Shown here: positions 53,041 to 62,455 of the stretch, in pieces
Layout: each line of letters begins with the position of its first letter
How positions within the stretch are numbered: the first letter of the stretch is position 1
Position numbers and translations under genes: made by a program
Notes under the pieces: generated by a model
Database searches by the model: none
What the model was told of the DNA's origin: nothing
Seen by the model: the letters and a program-made list of their open reading frames with translations, nothing else
Assembly (NCBI GenBank): GCA_965277275.1
Contig: CBDICG010000002.1
Span: forward strand, 2,728,001-2,792,000
Direction of reading: 5' to 3'
Length of the DNA: 64,000 nucleotides
DNA from: HLUCCA09 sp965277275
GTDB taxonomy: Bacteria; Pseudomonadota; Alphaproteobacteria; Rhodobacterales; Rhodobacteraceae

Positions 53041-55344
53041 TCAGAACACGTCGGAGCGCACGGGGTTACGCAACCACCAGAGCCGGGCGAGCGCTTCGAG
53101 CTGCGCCCGCGGCGCATTTTCGGGCGGCGTCAGGCCCGCCTCCGCGATCAGCGCGTTGATGGCGCCCCGCGTCTGGGAGCCGATGGCGCCGTCGATCGAG
53201 ACGCTCTGCCCGAGCTCGTTGAGCAGACGCTGCACCGCGCGGGACAGGTCCCGCCCCTCGGCCTCATTGAGCATCTTTTCGGCCCGGCCAACCGGCTCGG
53301 GATCTGCGAGCTCCGCGGCCTTGGCCGCCCGCATCAGTGCCTCGTCGCGGCCAAGCCCATTGACATCGCCCTTCAGGATCATCGTCGCCGCGTTCACGCC
53401 CCCCCAAGCATCACCGCGTGCAAGACCGATGTCATAGTAGCGTACAGCCTCGCTCAGCGGCGCGTTGATCTGTTCGCGAACGATCATACGACCGAGGGTC
53501 GAGGGTGAACTGGGGTGACCGCCGTCGGCCCCCTTCAGGAACCAGCTGGACGCGGTAGCAAGGTCAGGCGCGTTCCCGTCCAGCCCGAACAACGCGACGA
53601 TGCCGAGGTTGTGGTAGCCGTAGATGTCGCCGCGCTCGGCGGAGGCTTTCAGGTAGGCCATGCCGCGTTCAGGCAGGTAGTGGTCGCTGTCGCGGGTCAG
53701 AAAGAAGATCCCGAGCTCGTTCATCGAATAGGTGTGGCCCATCTCGGCAGCACGGTCGAGCAGGTCGAACCCGCGCTCTTGCTCGGCCCGGGTCTCGCCC
53801 TCCTGAAGCAGGTAGCGCCCGAGCAGGTGAAGCGAGAACGGATCCGAGATCCGGACGCCCTCCTCAAGAAGCGCGTTGGCGCGTTCCCGGTCCTCGGGGA
53901 TGTCAAAGAGCCGCCTGTCCACCTTGTCGGAGGTCAGCAGGCGTGCGACGGCGTAGTTCGCCCGGTCGTAGCCAGCCTGGCGCGCCTTTTCGAAGAGCGC
54001 AAAGGCTTCCTCGTACTCGCCGTTGGCTTGCAGGGCGCGGGCGAGCTGGTGGGTGAAGCGGATCTCGCCAGGGTTCGCCTCGACGGCCGCCCGGCAGGCT
54101 GCGATCGCCGGTGCGATGTCGATTTCGTTGGCCAGCCGGAAGAGCCCGATCCCCCCCCGGTCAAGCACATCGCCGGCCTGCAGATCGCACGCGTTGACCT
54201 CCATCTCGAGCGAGACGCGCATGGTCTGGTCGTCGCGTGTTTCCAGCAGGAACGAATCCACCTTGGTCATCAACCCGGCGCGCGATTTGCGGTCCTCGAG
54301 CTGGGGCACGTAGGTGAAGCCGCCTGCGAGCTGGAGCGTCCCCCCGCGCGGCGCTTCGGCCACATCGAGAAGCGGCAGAAACTCGGCCAGTTCCTCGTCT
54401 CCGAGGGCTGTCGCAATCGCGGTCCCGAGCTCCATCGAGCGGTCGTATTCGATGCGCAGCGTGATTTCCTCGGGAAAGTCCACCTCCGCCACCTGTAGCG
54501 AGCGCCGGGTCTCGTTTGCCTCTGAGGTCTGGGCGGCGAGCACGGTCAGCGCCTCCGGGGCGCGCTGGAAACGGTAGGGCCGGACGAGCGTGGAGCTTTC
54601 CCACGGCACCTGCCTGCCTTCGGTCTTGTTGAAGACCCGCTCGCGTACACTGGAGAAGACCGCTGTCACGTCTGCTTCGGGCTGAGATGCAAGCGTGGCG
54701 CTGATGGCCGTGACGTAGGGGCTGTTGCCGCCCGGAGGGCCATCATAGGCGACCATGCCGGGGGCGGTCGAGAACGCCATCAGCGAGTTGATCGGCGTGC
54801 GCATGACATCAAAGCCCGTACGCGTTTCGAAGAGCGAGGCGTCGAGCCCGCCCGCGAGCTTTGCGCCCGGAAACGGGTTGTCGCGGCAGGCGTCGATGAT
54901 CGCGACGTGGACCTGCCCCTTGGCCGAGAGCAGCTCGACGACGCGGTCTAGGGTAACCGCCTCGACGGGCAGATCGTAGATGGAATCGAAGGTCACGTCC
55001 GTTGGCAGCAGGTAGTTGCGCCGTCCGATCTGGATCCCGTGCCCGGCATAGAAGAAGACGATCTCTGCGCCGTCCTCGACGTTGAGTGTCGCCTGCCGCA
55101 GGAGACCTTCGAACTCCTGCCGGTTCACGTCGGTTCCGGAGAAGACGGAATAGCCGAGATCGCGGAAGATCTCGGACATGCGTTCGGCATCGGCCCGCGC
55201 GTTTTCGAGATCGGCGACCCCGGCATAGTCCTGATTGCCGATCACGACCGCGAGACGGGCCGGAGGCGCGTCCGCGAGTGCCCCCATGGGGAACGCCACT
55301 TGCAGTGCAAGCGCCGTTCCGAGAATCCAGCTACGCCCCGACAT
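53041..55344 (-). CDS. Secreted caspase-like (peptidase C14) protein with Sel1/TPR repeats
   Basis: A 767-residue protein. The Sec signal at 1-25 ends near ALA/DA. The caspase p20 domain spans 30-260, with catalytic His102 in FYAGHGIQ and Cys153 in IIDACRDNP, both intact. A linker of beta-strands follows, then TPR and Sel1-like repeats at about 430-680 (HLLGRYLLQEGE, SMNELGIFFL, YGYHNLGIVALF). The end (SVSIDGAIGSQTRGAINAL) resembles a peptidoglycan-binding_1 motif. Orthocaspases cleave after Arg/Lys; export suggests an envelope role. It is preceded after 8 bp by an Asp/Gly-rich lipoprotein gene. Confidence 0.9.
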   Translation of the reverse strand: MSGRSWILGTALALQVAFPMGALADAPPARLAVVIGNQDYAGVADLENARADAERMSEIFRDLGYSVFSGTDVNRQEFEGLLRQATLNVEDGAEIVFFYAGHGIQIGRRNYLLPTDVTFDSIYDLPVEAVTLDRVVELLSAKGQVHVAIIDACRDNPFPGAKLAGGLDASLFETRTGFDVMRTPINSLMAFSTAPGMVAYDGPPGGNSPYVTAISATLASQPEADVTAVFSSVRERVFNKTEGRQVPWESSTLVRPYRFQRAPEALTVLAAQTSEANETRRSLQVAEVDFPEEITLRIEYDRSMELGTAIATALGDEELAEFLPLLDVAEAPRGGTLQLAGGFTYVPQLEDRKSRAGLMTKVDSFLLETRDDQTMRVSLEMEVNACDLQAGDVLDRGGIGLFRLANEIDIAPAIAACRAAVEANPGEIRFTHQLARALQANGEYEEAFALFEKARQAGYDRANYAVARLLTSDKVDRRLFDIPEDRERANALLEEGVRISDPFSLHLLGRYLLQEGETRAEQERGFDLLDRAAEMGHTYSMNELGIFFLTRDSDHYLPERGMAYLKASAERGDIYGYHNLGIVALFGLDGNAPDLATASSWFLKGADGGHPSSPSTLGRMIVREQINAPLSEAVRYYDIGLARGDAWGGVNAATMILKGDVNGLGRDEALMRAAKAAELADPEPVGRAEKMLNEAEGRDLSRAVQRLLNELGQSVSIDGAIGSQTRGAINALIAEAGLTPPENAPRAQLEALARLWWLRNPVRSDVF

Positions 55345-55352
55345 ACCGCGGC

Positions 55353-55715
55353 TCAGTTCCAGCTGCCGCCGCTGTCGTCGCCACCGGCGCCGTCATCGTC
55401 GTCATCATCGTCGTCGTCGTTGCCGCCCGAGTCGTCTCCGCCGGAGTCATTCCCGCCGGAATCGTTGCCACCTGAATTGCCGCCGCCGCCGGACTCTTCG
55501 CTTTCGTCTTCGGACGACGCGTTCTGTGCGAGGATCTCCTGGGCCCGCGAAGAATTGGTTGCCGAGGCCGGGGGGATCTCCGTCGAAGCCGCTGGCGAGG
55601 CCGCGCGCTGCGGCTCGGGGGCCGGGGCGGTGGTGAAGGTCGTGGGGCCACACGCAACCATCGTACACAGGGCTGCGGCTGAAACCGTGAGCTTGAGAAG
55701 GGAAGAATAGGTCAT
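55353..55715 (-). CDS. Asp/Gly-rich lipoprotein paired with the caspase-like protein
   Basis: A 120-residue lipoprotein. The signal is TYSSLLKLTVSAAALCTMVA with lipobox MVAC (Cys22). A Pro/Ala-rich stalk follows, then a low-complexity tail of Gly, Ser, Asn and nine consecutive Asp, ending GGSWN. The Asp run could bind calcium or another cation. ATG 55715 has AAGGTGG upstream. First of two genes with the caspase-like protein; its function is unknown. The tail is encoded by GTC/ATC-type trinucleotide repeats. Confidence 0.82.
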   Translation of the reverse strand: MTYSSLLKLTVSAAALCTMVACGPTTFTTAPAPEPQRAASPAASTEIPPASATNSSRAQEILAQNASSEDESEESGGGGNSGGNDSGGNDSGGDDSGGNDDDDDDDDDGAGGDDSGGSWN

Positions 55716-56248
55716 TGGGGAAGCCACCTTATTGTTTTGAAAAAGGGAGGAGATGGGCTGGTCTGCACCACCTGATAACCAATCGTAGCACGCCAAAGTG
55801 ATCCTGCGTCAACTGCACCCCAGGGGCGCTTTTCCGCCGAAGGGGGCAACCTACCGCAAAGGTTTATGAACCTTATCACCTAGGTGTTGCGCGATTTCCG
55901 GGATGTGCGTGGCGCGCGCGGGCGTTCTCTCTGGTCTGGGGCCGACTCACGCCCACTTGCGGGTGCTGCACGAGGGGCTGAGGGGCGTCGAGCGGGAGCG
56001 CGGCAAGCCGGTGACGCGGGAGGGGATCTGCCTCGCGGAACGCGTGTTCGCCCTGCTGCTGAAGCGCCGAGCCCATTGCGCCGCATGTGGACGGCTTGAC
56101 CAAGAATGCGTAGTCTGACGGTGCCGCGGGGGCGGCGTCCAGGTCCGCGGAAAGCTGTCATCGGCACCCCTCTTCTTCAGAGCCGACCTCTCTTCGGTTT
56201 TTCTCACGCCCGCTTCAGCGGACCGCCGGGCGCATGACGAGGAAGCCG
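55716..56248. other. 533-bp divergent region between the lipoprotein and ankyrin genes
   Basis: The first 160 bp are relatively AT-rich and likely hold the promoter for the lipoprotein/caspase operon. CACCTAGGTG (55877-55886) is a perfect 10-bp palindrome there. A 71-codon plus-strand frame at 55903-56118 has a helix-like stretch but no family resemblance or clear ribosome-binding site, so it is not called. Confidence 0.5.
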
Positions 56249-57790
56249 ATGTCCAAATCCATCGAACAACTGCGCCGTGATGCGAAGACGCTCAAAACGG
56301 CCTATGAGGCCGGAGACCTGCATGCCCGGCAGCGGGTCGCGAATTACCCCCCGCGGGCGGATGACGTACCGCTCAAACACGCCGATTACCTGTATGTCAT
56401 CGCGCGCGAGAACAGCTTTCGTAGCTGGCCCGCGCTCAAGCTTGCGGCCGATCTGCAGGGGCTCGACCGGGCTGCGCAGCAGCAGCGGCTGAGGGTCGCG
56501 CTCTTTCTGGGGCAGGTGCCGGTGGTCGAGCGGCTTCTCGGTGCGGCCCCTGATCTGGCCGATGGGCAGCTCGGCCTGCAGATCGCAACCTATGACAGGG
56601 CTGCGGTGGCGCGCGCGCTGGCGCGTGATCCGGCTGCGGCGACGCAAGAGATCGACGGGCGCCCGCCGCTCTGTCATCTGGCGTTTTCCCGGTACATCCA
56701 CCAGCGCCCCGAGCTCGATGACGACATGATCGCGGTGGCCGAGATGCTGGTGGCGCATGGCGCGAGCGTCGACGCGTCGATGCCGGTCACGCCGGACAAC
56801 GATCACCAGCTCTCGGCGCTCTACGGCGCCGTCGGGCATGGCAACAACATGCGCCTCGCCCGCTGGCTTCTGGAGCATGGTGCCAACCCCGATGACAACG
56901 AGTCGCTCTACCATTCGACCGAGCTCGGCCACCACGAGGGGCTGAAGATGCTGCTCGCGCACGGTGCCGATCCTCGCGGCACCAACGCGCTGTTGCGCGC
57001 GATGGATTTCGATGACGTGGAGGCGGTGCGGATGCTGCTGGAGGGCGGCGCGCTCGCGGACGAGTTCGATGGCCGACATGTGGGGGGCGAGCGCCCATGG
57101 GTGGTGCCGGCGCTGCATCAGGCGGCGCGGCGCATGGTTTCGCTCGACATGGTGTGCGTGCTTCTGGATGCGGGCGCGGATCCCGAGCGGCGCTTCGGGG
57201 GCTGTAGCGCCTACAGCTATGCCCGGGTCTTCGGCAACGCGCTGCTGGCACGCGAGATGGAGGCCCGTGGCGTGTCCGGTGATCTGACCGAACAGGAAGT
57301 GCTGCTGGCCAGGGCCGCCGATGGCACTCTGGCGCACGGGGACGTCGTGGTGCCGGAGGCGCTTCCCGAAGCCTACCGCAATCTCATCCGGACGATCCTG
57401 CACCTGCCCGGCAAGCTTGAGCACGTGCAGCGGCTCGTGACGCTCGGTGTGGAATTCGATTTTCCCGACGCTGAAGGCCTCACGCCGGTACAGGTCGCCG
57501 GGTGGGAGGGCCTGCCGGAGATGATGGCCTACCTGCTCTCGCTCGGGCCGGACCTGCACCACCAGAACGGCTATGGCGGCACGCTCCTGTCGACGATCCT
57601 GCATGGCTCGGAGAATTGCCCGCAGCGCGCCAGCCGCGACCATGTGAGCTGCATGCAACTCGCACTGGAGGCTGGGGTTGCCGTCCCCCGCTACGCCGCG
57701 GATCGCTCCGGCGTTCCGGAGATCGCTGCAGTGCTGGAGGCCTGGTGCGAAGCGCATCCCGAATGCGTTGTCGAGGGAGGGCCGGCCTAG
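56249..57790 (+). CDS. Ankyrin repeat protein
   Basis: A 513-residue cytoplasmic protein. The N-terminus (SIEQLRRDAKTLKTAYEAGD through FRSWPALKLA) is the short helical lead common in bacterial ankyrin proteins. Degenerate ankyrin repeats of about 33 residues fill 80-500; the clearest are EMLVAHGASVDA, ARWLLEHGANPDD, LKMLLAHGADPRG and VRMLLEGGA. It is probably a protein-binding scaffold. ATG 56249 follows GAGGAAG; an earlier ATG at 56234 is possible. Confidence 0.88.
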   Translation: MSKSIEQLRRDAKTLKTAYEAGDLHARQRVANYPPRADDVPLKHADYLYVIARENSFRSWPALKLAADLQGLDRAAQQQRLRVALFLGQVPVVERLLGAAPDLADGQLGLQIATYDRAAVARALARDPAAATQEIDGRPPLCHLAFSRYIHQRPELDDDMIAVAEMLVAHGASVDASMPVTPDNDHQLSALYGAVGHGNNMRLARWLLEHGANPDDNESLYHSTELGHHEGLKMLLAHGADPRGTNALLRAMDFDDVEAVRMLLEGGALADEFDGRHVGGERPWVVPALHQAARRMVSLDMVCVLLDAGADPERRFGGCSAYSYARVFGNALLAREMEARGVSGDLTEQEVLLARAADGTLAHGDVVVPEALPEAYRNLIRTILHLPGKLEHVQRLVTLGVEFDFPDAEGLTPVQVAGWEGLPEMMAYLLSLGPDLHHQNGYGGTLLSTILHGSENCPQRASRDHVSCMQLALEAGVAVPRYAADRSGVPEIAAVLEAWCEAHPECVVEGGPA

Positions 57791-57796
57791 ATCTCA

Positions 57797-57827
57797 GGGC
57801 AGCGCCCGAGAGTGCCGCTGCCCTTTT
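57797..57827 (+). terminator. Intrinsic terminator after the ankyrin gene
   Basis: GGGCAGCG, an 11-nt loop, CGCTGCCC and TTTT, starting 6 bp after the stop codon. Confidence 0.7.
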
Positions 57828-58166
57828 CGGATCGCCGCGCGGGACGAGCAGTCGCTGATGTGCGCTGGAGCGGCCTCTCCGAGCCGGTGGATGGCACGGC
57901 ATCGTGTCGCCCCCGGGGGTGCGCATGGGGATGCGAGTGGGCAATCCCCCGGGGGCCCGCGCGCGAACGCGCGTCCAGGCGGGCAGGTGGGCTGCGCCGC
58001 GCTTGGCTCTTGGTCTTCCGCCGCCCGTTGTCAGGCGCGCAAGATGGGTGCGAGGCGGTGCGGGGCTGACCTGCGGTGGGCGCCCGCCCCAAGATGCCTT
58101 TTTCCGCCGGTCGATAGGGCGCTGTCGCCTGGGCCTTGGGCCCTCAGTCAAAGGGCAGCGGGCACG
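57828..58166. other. 339-bp intergenic region, no gene seen
   Basis: GC-rich, between the ends of two convergent genes. No RNA, repeat or conserved frame was recognised. Confidence 0.6.
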
Positions 58167-58571
58167 TCAGTCTGGAGTACCGTCCTCGTCTTCTTCATCC
58201 TCAGGGTCGGAGGCAGTGTCCTGGGCGCTCTTGAAGTTGAGGATCTCCTGAACGAGGAACTGCGTGTCGCGCAGGTACTCGTAGAGGATCGGGATCCTGT
58301 GTTCGCGGGCATAGGTCGCCATGTCGTCCAGAACGTCCATCATCCATTGGTGGTCGCGTGACGGGCTGGCTTCGGCGTCCTTCCAGTCTCCGAGGCCGAG
58401 CTCCTTGTGGAGCCGTTGGCGTGCCCATGCCCGCCGCTGTGTGTCTTCCATGGCGGCGTCGCGGGAGGCTGCGCTGGCCTGGTCGGCAAGCCGGTACAGC
58501 TCAACGGCGAGCTTCACGTATTCCTCCTTGCTGATTTCGTCCTTTCCCTTTTTCTTGCCGTTGTTCGACAT
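58167..58571 (-). CDS. Small charged helical protein, unknown function
   Basis: A 134-residue cytoplasmic protein with a Lys-rich start (SNNGKKKGKDEISKEEYVKLAVELYRLADQ). The remainder is helix-rich (RRAWARQRLHKELGLGDWKD; WMMDVLDDMATYAREH), and it has a very acidic C-terminus (SDPEDEEDED). I do not recognise the family. ATG 58571 has GAGAGGAAG upstream. Its start faces the TolB-like gene, so the two share a 146-bp divergent promoter region. Confidence 0.75.
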   Translation of the reverse strand: MSNNGKKKGKDEISKEEYVKLAVELYRLADQASAASRDAAMEDTQRRAWARQRLHKELGLGDWKDAEASPSRDHQWMMDVLDDMATYAREHRIPILYEYLRDTQFLVQEILNFKSAQDTASDPEDEEDEDGTPD

Positions 58572-58717
58572 CGTTGGCTTCCTCTCGCATTCCCTTGGAC
58601 ACAGCGAACATCGGGATCCCCTCGCGATGACAGCACGTGCCCCGCATTGACGGCCCTTGCGTGAGAGCGACGGGTCGGAAATGCAGAGGGCAGTTCGAGA
58701 AGGAAGGCGTGGCATCC

Positions 58718-60433
58718 ATGGCGCAAGCAGACCCTCAACCAGTTGCAACCGTCTCCGGGGCGGAGGCCGATCAGGCGGTTGACGCCATCGTTGCGTCGGG
58801 GGTGCTGGGCAAGGGCGACCGGCGCGCGGAACTGCTGCGGTACCTCGTTGCGCAGGAAACGGCAGGGAAGGGGGAGGCGATCAAGGCCTTTTCCATCGCT
58901 GTCGACGTGTTGGGGCGGGATGCGTCCTTCGATCCGAACACCGACAGCATCGTGCGCTCGGAAGTCGGGCGGTTGCGGGAGGCGCTGCGCCTCTTTTACG
59001 CCGAGATGGCGCCGGATGATCTTGTGCGTATCGAAATTCCGAAGGGCAGCTACCGACCCGTCCTCACGCCTGTCGCAACGCCCGAGGCGCCTCCCTTGCC
59101 GCGCCCCGGCGCAAGGCTTGCAGCGATCGGAGGGATCGTCCTGCTGGGATTGGCCGTGCTCGGTGCCGCATTATTTGCGATGCGCTCCCCGGAGGCGCCG
59201 CCCATCGCCGTTGGCGAGCAGGACACGCTGGAAGAGACCCCCTACGAGGTGGTGCGCATCGCCGTCACGCCGTTTCTGGCGTCGGGAACCAACCCGAACA
59301 CGGAGCGTCTTGCGTTCGGATTCTACGCGGAACTGTCGATGGATCTGTCGGCCTACCCCTGGATTTCCGTGATTGCGCCCGTGGGCGGCAATGGGGAGAT
59401 GTCTGCGCTCGACGCGGATTATGTGCTTCAAGGCGAGGTTTTCTGGGATGGGGATGTCTTGCGTGGCACGACACGTCTCCTTGAGATGCCCGAGCAGGCC
59501 GTGATCTGGAACGAGGTCGACACCGTCAACGCGGATGTCCGCACGATCGAGGCGGAGATCATCGACCGATCCAGCAAGATCGCGGCGGAGGTCGGCGCCC
59601 TCAGGGGCATCGCGCCGGATCTCGTGAAAGCCCAGAATGCGCGCGCGTCGGACGAGGGGCTTGATGCGTTTCTCTGCTTTCTCGGGATGTACCTCTATCT
59701 TGAGGCGCCCACCGATGCGCAGCACGCGAGCCTGCGCGAGTGCCTCACCCGGTCTGTCGCATCACATCCGACTTTTGGGGACGGCTGGGCCGCGCTGGCG
59801 CTCATCTATATGGACGAGGCGCGCTTTGACAGGAACCCGCGCCCGGGAACGAACCCATGGGCAGACGCCGATCGCGCTGTCGCGCAGGCGTTGCGCTACG
59901 AGCCTCTCCGGATGCCTGTTCTGAATTCCGCCTTGGTCGAGAGCATAGAGGCCCCCGACCGGGATCTTGCCGCTTTCGAGCAGCACGCGGATCGCCTGCT
60001 CAACCTCTTTCCAAGGCACACGGGCACGTTGGTCAATGTCGGCTCGCGAGAGGCCGAGTTTGCCGGGCGCTGGGACGAAGGCGAAGCCTTGATCGACCGG
60101 GCCATCGCGCTTCATCCCGACCCGCCGAGCACGTATTTCGTCACCAACGCGTATCGCGCGGCCCTGGAGGGAGATGCAGCAAGCGCTGCAAAGGCGGTGG
60201 AGCCGCTGACGGTGACGACCTCGCGCACCGAGCTGTTGCTAAACTATCTGGCGGAGGCGCGTGCCGGTTCGGTGACCGAGATGCGCCGCTATCGCGCGCT
60301 TCTGGCCGATCAGGGGCTGGTGACCTTCGAGGACATTCGCGCCCATGTGCTGGACCGGCGCTACGTGGCCGAGCTCGAAGTCGCCTTGCTGGAGCAGCTC
60401 GAAGCAGCGCGCGCGCGCGAGGAGGGCGGCTGA
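58718..60433 (+). CDS. Membrane-anchored protein with cyclase-type N-terminal, TolB-like and TPR regions
   Basis: A 571-residue protein. The N-terminal 110 residues (LLRYLVAQETAGKGEAIKAFSIAVDVLGR, FDPNTDSIVRSEVGRLREAL, RIEIPKGSYRPVL) match the domain found before TolB/TPR parts in many alphaproteobacterial adenylate-cyclase-like and regulator proteins. One TM is at about 133-154. A TolB amino-terminal-like domain follows (VRIAVTPFLASGTN ... ADYVLQGEVFWDGDVL). TPR-like helices fill 330-560. No cyclase catalytic domain is present. It could sense envelope state; function unknown. Confidence 0.8.
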   Translation: MAQADPQPVATVSGAEADQAVDAIVASGVLGKGDRRAELLRYLVAQETAGKGEAIKAFSIAVDVLGRDASFDPNTDSIVRSEVGRLREALRLFYAEMAPDDLVRIEIPKGSYRPVLTPVATPEAPPLPRPGARLAAIGGIVLLGLAVLGAALFAMRSPEAPPIAVGEQDTLEETPYEVVRIAVTPFLASGTNPNTERLAFGFYAELSMDLSAYPWISVIAPVGGNGEMSALDADYVLQGEVFWDGDVLRGTTRLLEMPEQAVIWNEVDTVNADVRTIEAEIIDRSSKIAAEVGALRGIAPDLVKAQNARASDEGLDAFLCFLGMYLYLEAPTDAQHASLRECLTRSVASHPTFGDGWAALALIYMDEARFDRNPRPGTNPWADADRAVAQALRYEPLRMPVLNSALVESIEAPDRDLAAFEQHADRLLNLFPRHTGTLVNVGSREAEFAGRWDEGEALIDRAIALHPDPPSTYFVTNAYRAALEGDAASAAKAVEPLTVTTSRTELLLNYLAEARAGSVTEMRRYRALLADQGLVTFEDIRAHVLDRRYVAELEVALLEQLEAARAREEGG

Positions 60434-60494
60434 GATGCCGCGATGGCCCACGGTCGGACAGATCATGGTGCGATGCAAAGAGAGGCGTCTTCGG

Positions 60495-60540
60495 TTTGGG
60501 CGCCCAAAGAAGCGTGTTTTCTTACCCATTTGGGTAAGAA
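60495..60540 (+). terminator. Two consecutive palindromes between convergent genes
   Basis: TTTGGGCGCCCAAA (60495-60508) is a perfect 14-bp palindrome. TTCTTACCCA, TT, TGGGTAAGAA (60519-60540) is a second perfect 10-bp hairpin with T- and A-rich ends. They lie 60-105 bp after the TolB-like stop and face the kinase-like gene; the second works as a bidirectional terminator in sequence terms. Confidence 0.6.
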
Positions 60541-60680
60541 TTCGTGCCTCAAGTCGCGCTTGCGTCACCTCTGCCGAGGCAGACCCGTGCCACGCGTAGG
60601 GGGCGGTGGCATTTGTTTCTGCCGTTGTCATTGCGGAGTAGCGAAGCGCCTGTTTTATCCATCATGGGGTGTCGTGGGCG

Positions 60681-61679
60681 TCACCACGTGCGCAAAGCTT
60701 CGTCGAAGAGGAGCGCCGGGATCTCGAACGGCTCCCGCTCCAGCTTGTTGATGTTGCGGTTCAGGCGCCTGCTGGCCGCGTAGAGGTTCGCCGCAAAGAG
60801 GATCTGCCGACGGTCGATCCCGCTCAGGCTGGCATACTCCGATGCGGCGTTCTGCAGGAGGCGGGGATCCCCTCCCGTCACGGCGGACAGCGCGTAGCGC
60901 TGGAGCGATACCCCGGCGGGGTTGAGGCCGATCGAGCCGATGTCGATCAACCCCACGTCGATGCCGGGCGCCACACGGCGCGGTACGACGTTCTCGGCGT
61001 GCAGGTCATTGTGACCGATCACCTCGGGGATCTCCGCAAGGTGCGCGCAGGCAGCCCGAAGTGTCGGGGCGCCGGGCCCCAGCCTGTCGTGCAAGTGGCG
61101 CTGAAATCTGCCACCCAGCGCGCGAAAGTAACGCGGCGCGCGGGGCAGGTCGCCGCTCTGCGAGAGCGGCGCGAGATCGGTCGACATGCGGTGGACCGCA
61201 CGCGCGAAGACACGGGGATCAGGCAGGTCGGATCCGATGACATGCTCCGCCTCCGGCCACCAGTCCATGTAGATGGCGTCGCCCCTGGGGCCCGCACAGA
61301 CCGCAAGGACCCGGGGCAGCACGCAGGACCCGGCGCCCGTGGCAAGCGCGCGGGCCACGCGGCCCTCCGCGCGGTCGCTCGAGATCTTCTCGACAAAACG
61401 CGGCCCGAACGGCGCGCCCTCGGCATCGACGACGGTGTAGAGCGCGATGCGCAGGCTGGCCGTTCCGCCGCCGAGGATCCGCTCTCGCCGGGCCTGTGCT
61501 GTTGGACCTGCCAACGCCCGGGCGACCTCCCGGCGCGCCGTGGCACGGCTCTGCCACACCGGCGCGCTGCGCAACGCGTCGACAACGCGTGTCGTGGTCT
61601 TCCAGGACATTTTCCGCGCGCGCGCGGCGCGCAACCAGAGCGGGGCGTCGTGGCGCGGGCGTCCGTCTCCGTCCGTCAC
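60681..61679 (-). CDS. Protein-kinase-like phosphotransferase (LPS kinase/APH fold)
   Basis: A 332-residue protein. The C-terminal half has the kinase catalytic loop IGHNDLHAENVV (HxDxxxxN as H-N-D-L-H-A-E-N) and GLIDIGSIG as the metal-binding DFG-equivalent. The N-terminal lobe has GGGTASLRIALYTV as a glycine loop and VEKISS with a candidate ATP-binding Lys. The fold resembles RIO/LPS-kinase and aminoglycoside phosphotransferase groups. GTG 61679 overlaps the IclR stop as GTGA; ATG 61610 is an alternative that drops 23 basic residues. Confidence 0.7.
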   Translation of the reverse strand: MTDGDGRPRHDAPLWLRAARARKMSWKTTTRVVDALRSAPVWQSRATARREVARALAGPTAQARRERILGGGTASLRIALYTVVDAEGAPFGPRFVEKISSDRAEGRVARALATGAGSCVLPRVLAVCAGPRGDAIYMDWWPEAEHVIGSDLPDPRVFARAVHRMSTDLAPLSQSGDLPRAPRYFRALGGRFQRHLHDRLGPGAPTLRAACAHLAEIPEVIGHNDLHAENVVPRRVAPGIDVGLIDIGSIGLNPAGVSLQRYALSAVTGGDPRLLQNAASEYASLSGIDRRQILFAANLYAASRRLNRNINKLEREPFEIPALLFDEALRTW

Positions 61680-62455
61680 CCCAGGCACAGATCCTCGATG
61701 CGTTGGGCCGCGCGCTGGAGCTCGGCGAGGCGCCCCTCGAGGCTTTCCACGTCGTGCCGGACGACCGGGGCGTGGATCGACAGGGTGCAGAGCACGCGCC
61801 CTCTGCTGTCCCGGATCGGGACGGCAATTGCGCTCATCCCTTCCATGAATTCCTCCGCGTCGGTGGCGTAGCCCCGTTGGCGCGTGCTGGCGAGCGCTTC
61901 GCGCAGTTTGTCGGTGTCGGTGAGGGTGCTCTCTGTGTGGCGCGACAGCTCGAGCCACTTCAGGATCCGGTTCAGCTTGTCGGACCGCAGGGACGAGAGG
62001 TACATCTTGCCGCTCGCGGTCGCGTGGAACGGCACCTGGGTGCCGACGGCAAGCTGGATACGCAGCGGCCAATGCGTCTCGACCCGATCAAGATAGATCA
62101 TTCCATAGCGCGCGGGTGCCGCGAGGTTGCACGTCTCGCCCACCGTTTCCGCGAGGCTGCGCATGACCAGGATTCGCTCTGTCCGAATGCGCTGGGAGGA
62201 CAGGATGTTGCCCGACAGATGTCGCATCCGCCGACCCGGAGAATAGGATCGCCCGTCGACATCGCGCTGCAGAAGACCTTCGGTTTCGGCTGTTGCGAGC
62301 AGGCGATGCACGGTTGCCGTCGGCAGGCCGAGCGCTTCGGAGAGGGCCGAGGCTGTTACGGGCACCCCGGCCCGCGCGACCTCTTCGATGATGAAGAGCA
62401 GTCTGAGGTTCGGCGCGATCTGCGCTCTGGTGGCGATGTCGGCGTCGTCGGGCAT
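61676..62455 (-). CDS. IclR-family transcriptional regulator
   Basis: A 259-residue regulator: winged helix-turn-helix at about 15-75 (VPVTASALSEALGLPTATVHRLLATAETEGLL) and an IclR effector domain with YLDRVETHWPLRI, PFHATASGKMYLSSL and GYATDAEEFMEGMSAIAVPI. It is divergent from xsc across an 850-bp gap, so it may control sulfoacetaldehyde/taurine use. In other Rhodobacterales that role belongs to a MocR-type TauR, so this is a guess. Confidence 0.92.
   Translation of the reverse strand: MPDDADIATRAQIAPNLRLLFIIEEVARAGVPVTASALSEALGLPTATVHRLLATAETEGLLQRDVDGRSYSPGRRMRHLSGNILSSQRIRTERILVMRSLAETVGETCNLAAPARYGMIYLDRVETHWPLRIQLAVGTQVPFHATASGKMYLSSLRSDKLNRILKWLELSRHTESTLTDTDKLREALASTRQRGYATDAEEFMEGMSAIAVPIRDSRGRVLCTLSIHAPVVRHDVESLEGRLAELQRAAQRIEDLCLG

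Noticed and set aside
55903..56118. 71-codon plus-strand frame before the ankyrin gene
   Set aside because: Some helix-like content and a late CAAC pair, but competing frames on both strands and no start signal.
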